From Jongsikchunia kroppenstedtii DSM 45133 (GTDB taxonomy: Bacteria; Actinomycetota; Actinomycetes; Mycobacteriales; Mycobacteriaceae): 64,000 nt of DNA. The notes below the pieces were generated by a model that ran no database searches, was not told where the DNA came from, and saw only the letters and a program-made list of their open reading frames with translations. Within the stretch, counting starts at the first letter, position 1. The number at the start of each line of letters is the position of its first letter. The stretch lies in the NCBI RefSeq assembly GCF_000380485.1, contig NZ_AQYG01000050.1, positions 1 through 64,000 on the forward strand, read 5' to 3'. Position numbers and translations under genes: made by a program. Positions 26,360 through 33,891 of this stretch are shown here, piece after piece.

Positions 26360-27244
26360 CTACTGGTCGACGCCCGCCGGCACCAGCCGACGCACCCAGC
26401 GTTGCGGCGCGGTCAGCGGCATCATCCAGTCGTCGCGGTCGGCAGGGTCCCAGCAATACGCCGGAACACCATTCACCAGAAGCGATTCCACCTCGGGGAT
26501 GCCGAGTTCGGCTGCCGACCATCGATAGAGCGCCGCCAGCCGCGGCTCGATGACGCCCATGTCGACCAGCCGACCGAACCAGTGCTCGGCCCGCCGATAC
26601 GGCCCGACCTCGCCGTCGATCGGATAGTGCTCGGGCAGCACCCGGCGTAACGACAAGAAGATGGCCGGCATGCCCAGCCGCGGGTCGCCGAGCGGCGGCG
26701 CGATCGGCCCCAACCAGCCCAAGGCCAGCCGGGGGGCGGCGACGAGGGCGTGGGCGTACAACACCCGCAGCAGCACCACATTGATGAAGAACCGCTCGGT
26801 TCGGGTCTCGGCCGCCGCCAGTTCGCGGTGGCGCAGATAGCCGACGACGACCGAAACATTGTGTGCGCGATACCAACTGGGAGCCGACGGCCGGCGTTGA
26901 AAGTCCAGCCAGGCCGACACCGCAGGCGAATCCGGCTCTCCGGACGCGCCGTCGGCCAGTAGCCGGGCGTGTTCAGTGTCGCGCAGCAGCGACTCGTTGA
27001 CGGCGCGCCACCACGGACTGCCGCCGCCGGCCTCGGTGATCGGTTCGAGCACACCGCGATTGCACTGCCAGCGCATGAACGCCGCGGCCGCGCGCTGGTA
27101 CGGCAGGCGACCGCCCCGCGGGCCATGCGCGTAGATGTCGCGGAGCAGTCGCAGCCGGCCGGCCGGGTCGTCCCGCACCGCCGACACCACCGTCGCGGCG
27201 CGATCGGCGGCGACGACCGGTATCGGCGCGGCTGACGAGCACAT
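26360..27244 (-). CDS. Uncharacterised protein (294 aa)
   Basis: I do not recognise the family. The protein is soluble and mostly helical, rich in Arg, Trp and Tyr, with blocks such as LRLLRDIYAHGPRGGRLPYQRA, AAFMRWQCNRGVLEP, PSWYRAHNVSVVVGYLRHRELA and DPADRDDWMMPLTAPQRWVRR. There is no signal peptide. The start at 27244 is set by TACCGT (27251-27256) exactly 6 nt upstream, a leaderless arrangement. It ends 10 nt before the Nudix gene on the same strand, so the two are likely one operon. A much longer frame extending to 28855 is rejected as antisense. Confidence 0.7.
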   Translation of the reverse strand: MCSSAAPIPVVAADRAATVVSAVRDDPAGRLRLLRDIYAHGPRGGRLPYQRAAAAFMRWQCNRGVLEPITEAGGGSPWWRAVNESLLRDTEHARLLADGASGEPDSPAVSAWLDFQRRPSAPSWYRAHNVSVVVGYLRHRELAAAETRTERFFINVVLLRVLYAHALVAAPRLALGWLGPIAPPLGDPRLGMPAIFLSLRRVLPEHYPIDGEVGPYRRAEHWFGRLVDMGVIEPRLAALYRWSAAELGIPEVESLLVNGVPAYCWDPADRDDWMMPLTAPQRWVRRLVPAGVDQ

Positions 27245-27280
27245 AGTCTGACGGTAACGACGATGACTCGAAGGAGCAGC

Positions 27281-27676
27281 ATGAATCGCTTCCGTCAGGC
27301 AGTGGAATCCGGCGATATCGAGGCCGCGGTGGACGAACTGGCGGATGACGTCGTCTTCCGCAGTCCCGTCGCATTCTCTCCGTATCCGGGCAAGCCGATC
27401 ACCGCGGCGATCCTGCGGGCGGTCTTCCAGGTGTTCGAGGACTTCCACTATGTGCGCGAGATCGCCGACCCGTCCGGCGACCACGCGCTGGTGTTCGAGG
27501 CGAAGGTCAACGGTCTGGACATCACCGGCTGCGACTTCCTGACCTACAACGAGGCCGGCAAGATCGTCGACTTCATGGTCATGGTGCGACCCATGCGTGC
27601 CGCGCAGGCGCTGGCCGAGGAGATGGGTGCCCGCTTCGAGCAGATCAAGGCCGAGGCGATCGCATCCACCGATTGA
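27281..27676 (+). CDS. SnoaL/NTF2-like protein
   Basis: A 131-residue cone-fold protein: FRQAVESGDIEAAVDELADDVVFRSP is the typical NTF2-like opening helix and strand, and ALVFEAKVNGLDITGCDFLTYNEAGKIVDF gives the curved sheet. AAGGAG precedes the ATG by 6 nt. Such proteins act as small enzymes or ligand carriers; no catalytic pair is assigned. It is divergent from the unknown gene at 26360 with 36 bp between them. Confidence 0.75.
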   Translation: MNRFRQAVESGDIEAAVDELADDVVFRSPVAFSPYPGKPITAAILRAVFQVFEDFHYVREIADPSGDHALVFEAKVNGLDITGCDFLTYNEAGKIVDFMVMVRPMRAAQALAEEMGARFEQIKAEAIASTD

Positions 27677-27814
27677 CGACCGGTCGCGCGCGGGCCGCGA
27701 AACCGAACCGGCCGTTACCCACAGTGCCCGCCGCCTTGGAGGTCCCTGTGCATCCGGGCAAAGTGCGCTGTAAGGGCGAGATGGACACCCGATAAATCCG
27801 TAGTGTCGGTTGTG

Positions 27815-29026
27815 ATGGCTTCCGCACGCAGATTCCGACGCTCCCGAAACCGCGAGCTCATCTATCTGATCGCGCCGGCGGGTTTCCCGAACTTCGGTGA
27901 CGAGTTCATCGCACGCACGTGGCTGCGCGCCCTGGCGAGGACGCATCCGAACACGCCGGTGGTGCTCGACTGCCACACGGCCGGCCACGCATCGGCGCTC
28001 CTGCATCACGCCCACCCCGACCTCACGGTGGTCGACACGTCGTGGCGGATCATCGACGGCCTGCGCAGGGAGCCGATCGTCGCCGCCTCCGAGCACGTTC
28101 AGCGAATCGTCGCCACCCCGGGAATCGAGCCGAGGCTGGTCGACGGAATCCGATTGATGCGGAACGCCACCACCGTCCACATCCTCGGGGGCGGATACCT
28201 CAACGCCATCTGGCCCCATCACCAACTGCTGTTGTCGATCGCGACCGCGATCCGCGCGGAGAGCGGCGCAACGCTGGCCGCCACCGGGCAGGGCCTTCTT
28301 CCATCGCCGGACCGGCCGGCGCTCGACCTGATCCGTACCGCGATGCGACACTTCGATGTTTTCGATGTCCGCGACTCGCAGTCGCGCGACCTCCTGACCC
28401 TTCCGGGGTCGACCAGCCGCGCCTCGTTCACCGGCGACGACGCCTGGCTCGGTATTCACGATCCGGACGTCTTCGACCCCCGCGCACCCGCGGCCTCGCG
28501 GCGATTCATGTTCGTGGTGCAGTCCGATCTGATCGACAATCCTTCTGCCCATGGCGATTTCGATGATCTCTACCGGCACCTCGCCGAACTCATCGAACGG
28601 TGGCACATCACCGGCGACGACGCGGCCTTCGTCGAGGGCATCCCCGGCCAGGACCGCACGATGTTCGATCGACTCGCCTCGATGCTGCCCGGAGCCGATC
28701 TTGTGCCGTTCTCTGCGGTGTGGCAGCACGGTCTTCCGGCGCGGAGCGACCAGGTCTGGATCAGCACCAGGTTCCACTTCCATCTGCTGGCCGCGGCGGC
28801 GGGGGCGTCGGGCGTCACGATCGCCGGTCGCGACGACTACTACCCCACCAAGCATCAGTCACTGATCGACCTCGGATCCGGCTGGATCCCGATGTCCCAG
28901 ACGGGCGAGCAGCCTCCGCACACCGGCGGCTTCAGCGCGGACGTGCGCTCCGCGCAATACACCGCCAAGACCGCGCTGTTGCGACAGATCTACCCAGCGG
29001 TCGGGATCAGACGATTCCGCCGCTAG
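27815..29026 (+). CDS. Polysaccharide pyruvyl transferase family protein
   Basis: About 403 residues. The N-terminus has LIAPAGFPNFGDEFIARTWL, the GDE-type opening of the PS_pyruv_trans family, then VHILGGGYLNAIW, FTGDDAWLG and a C-terminal STRFHFHLLAAAAGASGV block containing the conserved R-x-H. The family transfers pyruvate as a ketal onto surface glycans or acts on related GT-B substrates; acceptor unknown. Starts at 27803, 27812 (both GTG) and 27815 (ATG) are in frame. TAGTGT at 27801-27806 could serve as -10 for a leaderless start. Confidence 0.75.
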   Translation: MASARRFRRSRNRELIYLIAPAGFPNFGDEFIARTWLRALARTHPNTPVVLDCHTAGHASALLHHAHPDLTVVDTSWRIIDGLRREPIVAASEHVQRIVATPGIEPRLVDGIRLMRNATTVHILGGGYLNAIWPHHQLLLSIATAIRAESGATLAATGQGLLPSPDRPALDLIRTAMRHFDVFDVRDSQSRDLLTLPGSTSRASFTGDDAWLGIHDPDVFDPRAPAASRRFMFVVQSDLIDNPSAHGDFDDLYRHLAELIERWHITGDDAAFVEGIPGQDRTMFDRLASMLPGADLVPFSAVWQHGLPARSDQVWISTRFHFHLLAAAAGASGVTIAGRDDYYPTKHQSLIDLGSGWIPMSQTGEQPPHTGGFSADVRSAQYTAKTALLRQIYPAVGIRRFRR

Positions 29027-29095
29027 GGACGCAATGCCCCGCCGATCATCTCGCAGATCGACACCATTGCGTCTCGACGGCCTAGGGTCGGCAGC

Positions 29096-30052
29096 ATGCG
29101 CCTGAAGCCCGGTCGGCCGAAACTGGCCGACTACCAACAGTATTTCGACCTCGGTGTCGCGCCGGACGATGCATCGGTGACCGTCACCTGGGCCGGGGTC
29201 ACCACCCTGCTCATCCGTGACGGTTCGTCGGCCGTGATGACCGACGGCTTCTTCTCCCGGCCATCCCTGTTCAACGTCGGGTTGCGCAAACTGTCGCCGT
29301 CGCTCCCGCGTATCGACGCTGCGCTCACCCGGCTCGGCGTCTATCACCTCGACGCCGTGCTGACGGTACACACGCATTTCGATCACGCGATGGATTCCGT
29401 AGTCGTCGCCGAACGCACCGGCGCGGCACTGGTCGGCGGAACCTCGACCGCCAACATCGGTCATGCGCTACCGGCGAACCAGCGAATCGTCGCCGATCCG
29501 GGCACCCCGATCCCATTGGGCGCCTACGACATCACCCTGTTCGAGGGCGATCACTGCCCACCCGATCGATACCCGGGAGAGATCACCGCGCCCGTGATGC
29601 CGCCGGTTCGCGCATCGGCCTACCGCTGCGGTGAGGCGTGGTCGACGCTGGTGCACCACCGTTTGTCCGATCGGCGACTACTGGTCGTCGGCAGCGCCGG
29701 ATTCGTCACGGGCGCGCTGGCCGGGCAACGTGCGGATGTCGTGTACCTCGGCATCGGGCAGCTCGGGCTGCAGCCGGAGAGCTACTTCGAGGACTACTGG
29801 CAGGAGACGGTGCGAACCGTCGGGGCGCGCCGCGTCGTCCTGATCCACTGGGACGACTTCTTCCGGCCCCTCGACCAACCGCTGCGGGCGCTGCCGTACG
29901 CCGGCGACGACCTCGACGTCTCGATGCGGATCCTCCGCCGGCTCGCCGCGGCCGACGGGGTGTCCCTGCACCTGCCGACGCTGTGGCAGCCGACGGATCC
30001 GTGGGATTCCGTTGGGGTGGTGGATCACTCACGAGGGCCCGGCCGCACGTAG
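29096..30052 (+). CDS. MBL-fold metallohydrolase
   Basis: A 318-residue metallo-beta-lactamase-fold protein with the metal motif THTHFDHAMDS (H-x-H-x-D-H), later ligands in FEGDHCPPD and VLIHWDDFF. Substrate unknown; RomA/lactonase-like members look similar. TAGGGT (29083-29088) lies 7 nt before the ATG with no ribosome-binding site, so the message is probably leaderless. No signal peptide is seen. Confidence 0.82.
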   Translation: MRLKPGRPKLADYQQYFDLGVAPDDASVTVTWAGVTTLLIRDGSSAVMTDGFFSRPSLFNVGLRKLSPSLPRIDAALTRLGVYHLDAVLTVHTHFDHAMDSVVVAERTGAALVGGTSTANIGHALPANQRIVADPGTPIPLGAYDITLFEGDHCPPDRYPGEITAPVMPPVRASAYRCGEAWSTLVHHRLSDRRLLVVGSAGFVTGALAGQRADVVYLGIGQLGLQPESYFEDYWQETVRTVGARRVVLIHWDDFFRPLDQPLRALPYAGDDLDVSMRILRRLAAADGVSLHLPTLWQPTDPWDSVGVVDHSRGPGRT

Positions 30053-30108
30053 TACAGGTGCTCAGCATCCGCGGGTTCACCGACTCCGACGCTGAATCCC
30101 CCACGGGA

Positions 30109-30672
30109 TCAGTGCGCGAGAACGTCCTGAGCCAGCTCGACCGCGTGCGGCCGCGCCGCCGCCTCCTGCGCTTCGCTGACTTGCGCGTCCGCAGTGTTGC
30201 CCATCTCGAGCATGTACGCGACGTCTCCCTTGCGGAACACGACGACCGCGGCATCGTTGTGGCCGGCGAGCCGGTAGAAGGACTCGTCGCCGACCTCCGG
30301 GGACGGCAGGCTCTCGTCGTAGAACAAGCCGGACTTGAGCTCCGCCATCTTCGCCGTAACATCCAGCGGCGCCGCATATCTGGTCAGCGTCAGGAGGTAC
30401 TTCGACCCGGTCTTCCAGTAGCAGACCGACTCGCCCGCCGTCGTCTCCTCGCCGGGCTTCGAGGTGTCCGGCTTTGCGCCGACGGCGTCCTGGATCTGTT
30501 GATCGGTCACCAGGTCGCAGACATCGGCAACGGATGACGCTGAGCTCGACGGCGATGCCGGACTACTTGTCGATGAGCTGTCCGATGAGTCACTGCATGC
30601 GGCCGCGGCGGTCAACAGACCCACTCCGGCCAGCGCGACGACAATCTGCTGCCCTACCCGCTTGTGATTCAT
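30109..30672 (-). CDS. DUF3558-like lipoprotein
   Basis: A 187-residue exported lipoprotein. Signal peptide MNHKRVGQQIVVALAGVGLL ends in the lipobox TAAAAC, and the mature protein starts with a Ser/Asp/Pro-rich linker of about 25 residues. The folded part begins ADVCDLVTDQQIQDAVGA and contains VCYWKTG, typical of DUF3558 proteins of mycolata; the two cysteines could form a disulfide. Function unknown. TAGGAT lies exactly 6 nt before the ATG (leaderless). Confidence 0.82.
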   Translation of the reverse strand: MNHKRVGQQIVVALAGVGLLTAAAACSDSSDSSSTSSPASPSSSASSVADVCDLVTDQQIQDAVGAKPDTSKPGEETTAGESVCYWKTGSKYLLTLTRYAAPLDVTAKMAELKSGLFYDESLPSPEVGDESFYRLAGHNDAAVVVFRKGDVAYMLEMGNTADAQVSEAQEAAARPHAVELAQDVLAH

Positions 30673-30796
30673 GCGCTTATCCTAGGCAGACATTTTGGGC
30701 AGAACGCCGTTGTCCGCTCAATGAATGAACACTCGGGCGCCGACGACGACGGGCAGGCCATCCGGTCTCGCTGACCATCTGACCTGCCCGTTTACG

Positions 30797-30869
30797 AGCC
30801 GCCTAGGAGAATCGAACTCCTGACCTTTTCATTACGAGTGAAGCGCTCTACCGACTGAGCTAAGGCGGC
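30797..30869 (-). tRNA. tRNA-Thr (anticodon CGT)
   Basis: A 73-nt cloverleaf on the minus strand: acceptor GCCGCCT/AGGCGGC, D stem GCTC/GAGC, anticodon loop CTCGTAA (anticodon CGT, reading ACG), T stem AGGAG/CTCCT with loop TTCGATT. The anticodon stem CTTCA/TGAAA has one C-A mismatch at its outer end. No CCA is encoded. It lies between the lipoprotein and holB genes. Confidence 0.95.
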
Positions 30870-31008
30870 GTTGTGTCCCCCGGGCCGTACGGCATGCCGG
30901 AGCACAGCGCCTCGAAGCATATCGACTGACCCGCGTCGCCACCAAACTGACTCGAACCCGCCGATAACCCGCGACCTACGCCTCACAAGGTCGTGGCCCC
31001 ACCAGGGA

Positions 31009-32193
31009 TCAGCGCCGCAGTGCCGTCCCGACCTTCGCCACCATCGCATCCACCGCAAACTTCGGCTTCACGTTGAACTCCAGCGCCTGCCGACACTCCA
31101 GCACCGCCTCGACGCACTGCAGCAGTTCGTCGGCCCGGGCGTATTTGGCCATCGCCAGCGTCTGCTGCGAATAGTCGGGATGCATGGCCGCCACCGGCGC
31201 CGCATACGACGCGGCGAGCGCATCCCGGAACAGCGCGGCCAGGTCGACCAGCGCCCGGTCGAGCACGTCGCGCGACACCCGGGTGGCCCGCGACTTCTGC
31301 TGCTGTTCAAGCGCTTTCAAAGCCCCGGCCGATCCGCGCAGCGCGCCGCCGGAACCCTTACCGGTGCCGCCGGCGCCGAGGGCGGTGCGCAGCTCCTCGG
31401 TCTCCGCCTCGTCGAGTTCGGCGCTGATCGCCTTGGCCGCGCCGGCCGCGACATTCACCAGCTCTTCGGCCGCCGCGTAGGCGGTCTCGTCGCGGGTGGC
31501 CGCACGGGCCATGCCCAGCGCCTGCTTCCGCTGGTCGCGGGCGTTCTCGTCGGTGGCGAGGCGCCGCGCTCGGCCGACATGCCCGCCGCAGACCGATGCC
31601 GCCCATTGCGCGCGCTCGGCGTCGATGCCGTCCCGCTCGATCAGCACCTTCGCGATGGCCTCGACCGGCGGCATCGCGAGCCCGACATGTCGGCAGCGCG
31701 ACCGCAGGGTGATCGCGATGTCCTCGGGGTCGTCGGTCGGCGCGCACAACAGAAATACAGTGTGCGCCGGCGGCTCCTCGACCACCTTGAGCAACGCGTT
31801 GGCCGCCCCTTCGGTGAGCCGGTCGGCGTCCTCGACCACGACGATCTGCCAGCGCCCGACACCCGGCCGCCGCGAGGCAATCTGCACGATGTCGCGCATC
31901 TCCTTCACGGAGATGCTCAGGCCGGCCGGCACCACCCGCCGAACGTCGGCATGTGTGCCGGCCATCACGGTCGTGCAGGCATGGCAGGTCCCGCATCCTG
32001 GGGACCCCTGCGTGGAGCACTGCAGGGCCGCAGCGAAGCACTGCGCCGCGACCGACCGGCCGCTGCCGGGCGGACCGGTGAACAACCAGGCGTGCGTCAT
32101 CCCGCTGCCGTCTCCCGCCGCCGCATGCGCAGCCGCGGTGAGCTCAGTCACAATGGACTCTTGACCGACCAAGCGCTCGAACACCGTCGTCAC
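31009..32193 (-). CDS. holB: DNA polymerase III subunit delta'
   Basis: A 394-residue clamp-loader subunit. VFERLVGQESIVTEL opens the AAA+ fold, GPPGSGRS is the P-loop, CGTCHAC is the zinc-binding module, LLKVVEEPPAHTVFLL is the region around sensor 1, and LRSRCRH is the SRC motif that makes the arginine finger for its neighbour. It assembles with the tau/gamma and delta subunits to load the beta clamp. TAGGGT (32200-32205) lies 6 nt before the GTG start, indicating a leaderless transcript. It is divergent from the adenylate cyclase. Confidence 0.92.
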   Translation of the reverse strand: MTTVFERLVGQESIVTELTAAAHAAAGDGSGMTHAWLFTGPPGSGRSVAAQCFAAALQCSTQGSPGCGTCHACTTVMAGTHADVRRVVPAGLSISVKEMRDIVQIASRRPGVGRWQIVVVEDADRLTEGAANALLKVVEEPPAHTVFLLCAPTDDPEDIAITLRSRCRHVGLAMPPVEAIAKVLIERDGIDAERAQWAASVCGGHVGRARRLATDENARDQRKQALGMARAATRDETAYAAAEELVNVAAGAAKAISAELDEAETEELRTALGAGGTGKGSGGALRGSAGALKALEQQQKSRATRVSRDVLDRALVDLAALFRDALAASYAAPVAAMHPDYSQQTLAMAKYARADELLQCVEAVLECRQALEFNVKPKFAVDAMVAKVGTALRR

Positions 32194-32236
32194 AGGTCAA
32201 CCCTACCGTCGGCAAACAGCCATCCGACGCCGCCGG

Positions 32237-32255
32237 GAGTGTGCATATATCACTC
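32237..32255. promoter_or_regulatory. Inverted repeat in the holB/cyclase divergent region
   Basis: GAGTG-N9-CACTC with an AT-rich centre, 47 nt before the cyclase start. It resembles but does not match a CRP box, because the half-site spacing is wrong. Possible operator for the cyclase gene. Confidence 0.3.
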
Positions 32256-32301
32256 ACATTATTTGTGTAACTCTTGCAAGCAGACAGCTAACATCGTTAG
32301 C

Positions 32302-33864
32302 GTGAGTGAGCATCCGAGTCGTACGCTGCGCGCCAAGCGCACGCTGCGTTGGCTTGTGCACACACCATGGCCAATTCTGGCGCTCGACCTGCTTCGCGCA
32401 AACCTGATCGGCGCGGTCTTCACCTTCGCCTTCCTGCGATTCGGCCTGCCCTACGACACGGCGGTCAAGCTCGGCGAGATCAGCGGCCGCAACCAGGTCC
32501 TCTTCATCTGCTACCTGGTCATCGCCCTGGTCGTCGGCGCCTATCTCACCATCCAGCTGACCCTGCCGGTGCTCTTGTGGCACCGTCGCCGCGGCGCCGT
32601 GGACAGCGAATTCGCGCGCCGACGAGCCCTGCGGCTGCCGTCACTGGTCACCTATGTCTGCGTCGGCCTCTGGTTCGTCGGCGGCGTCATTTTCACGCTC
32701 TTCAATTTCGTGACCTCGCATCGGGCGGCGCTGCTGGTCGCGGTCGCGACCGCGGTCGGCTGCCTGATCACCTCCACGCTCTGCTACATGCAGACCGAGA
32801 AGGTGCTGCGCCCGATCACCGTCGCCGCGATGGCCGGCAACCCCGAGGACGCCACCGCACCCACGGTCACCATGCGCATCGTCCTTTTCTGGGTGGCCTG
32901 CACCGCGCTGCCGCTCCTGGTGATCACCGGCCTGGTGGTCGCCCAGCAGATGGGCGCGTTGGAGCAGGACGTCTCCACCCTGCAGCGGCCGATCCTGTGG
33001 ATGGCCCTCGTCGCACTGGCATTCGGCTTCCTCGCCGTCAGCCGGCTGGTGAGCGCGATCGCCGACCCGATCAAGCAGCTGCGCCAGGCGCAGCGCGCGG
33101 TGCAGGACGGCGACCTCGCCACCTCGGTCAAGATCTTCGACGGCAGCGACCTCGGCCAGCTGCAGGCCGGCTTCAACAACATGGTCCACGACCTGCGCGA
33201 ACGTAACGAGCTGCGCAACCTGTTCGGCCGGTATGTCGGCGAGGACGTCGCCCGCCGGGCGATGGAGTCGGGAACCGAGCTCGGCGGCAGCGAGCGCTAC
33301 GTCGGCGTGCTGTTCGTCGACGTCGTCGGCTCCACCAACCTCGGCGTCACCCGCCCGCCGGGCGAGGTCGTCGAGATGCTCAACGAGTTCTTCCGCGTGG
33401 TGGTCGACGTCGTCGGCCGCCATGATGGCTTCGTCAACAAGTTCCAGGGCGACGCCGCCCTGGCGATCTTCGGCGCACCGCTCGACGACGCCGACTTCGC
33501 CGGTCACGCATTGGCCGCAGCCCGGGAACTGCGCGTCGAACTCGAGGCGCTCGAAGGCCTCGACGTCGGCATCGGCGTCTCCGCCGGCAAGGCGATCGCC
33601 GGACATATCGGCGCCCAACAGCGCCTGGAGTACACGGTCATCGGCGACCCGGTCAACGAGGCCGCACGGCTCACCGAGCTCGCCAAGGACGAACCCACCC
33701 GGGTCCTCGGATCGGCCCGCGCGGTCTACCTGACCAATAGCGAAGAGGCCCAGCACTGGCAGGTCGGCGAGGGTGTCGAACTGCGCGGCCGCGGCATCGA
33801 GACGCGACTCGCCCGGCCGATCCTCAATCTGCCGACCACCGACGACGCGCTGGCCACAGCCTAG
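32302..33864 (+). CDS. Membrane class III adenylate cyclase with HAMP domain
   Basis: A 520-residue protein, homologue of Rv3645. Six membrane segments occupy about residues 20-270; a HAMP linker follows (SRLVSAIADPIKQLRQAQRAV and DLGQLQAGFNNMV). The C-terminal catalytic domain keeps all key residues: metal Asp in VLFVDVVGST, substrate Lys and second metal Asp in NKFQGDAAL, and Asp, Asn and Arg in VIGDPVNEAARL. It should make cAMP from ATP. Start GTG 32302 follows TAACAT with 7 nt spacing (leaderless); the frame is open far upstream but without homology. With crp in this window, it forms a cAMP circuit. Confidence 0.92.
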   Translation: MSEHPSRTLRAKRTLRWLVHTPWPILALDLLRANLIGAVFTFAFLRFGLPYDTAVKLGEISGRNQVLFICYLVIALVVGAYLTIQLTLPVLLWHRRRGAVDSEFARRRALRLPSLVTYVCVGLWFVGGVIFTLFNFVTSHRAALLVAVATAVGCLITSTLCYMQTEKVLRPITVAAMAGNPEDATAPTVTMRIVLFWVACTALPLLVITGLVVAQQMGALEQDVSTLQRPILWMALVALAFGFLAVSRLVSAIADPIKQLRQAQRAVQDGDLATSVKIFDGSDLGQLQAGFNNMVHDLRERNELRNLFGRYVGEDVARRAMESGTELGGSERYVGVLFVDVVGSTNLGVTRPPGEVVEMLNEFFRVVVDVVGRHDGFVNKFQGDAALAIFGAPLDDADFAGHALAAARELRVELEALEGLDVGIGVSAGKAIAGHIGAQQRLEYTVIGDPVNEAARLTELAKDEPTRVLGSARAVYLTNSEEAQHWQVGEGVELRGRGIETRLARPILNLPTTDDALATA

Positions 33865-33891
33865 GCAGCGGCGCCCGGACGGCAAGGCGCG

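Noticed and set aside
26360-28855. 831-codon minus-strand open frame
   Set aside because: Only the part from 27244 reads like protein; upstream it is antisense to the SnoaL-like and pyruvyl transferase genes, whose motifs are clear.
32237-32260. CRP site upstream of the cyclase
   Set aside because: The half-sites are GAGTG and CACTC with 9-nt spacing, not TGTGA-N6-TCACA.
30871-32301. N-terminal extension of the adenylate cyclase by 477 codons
   Set aside because: It runs antisense through holB and part of the tRNA; homology and a TAACAT element place the start at 32302.
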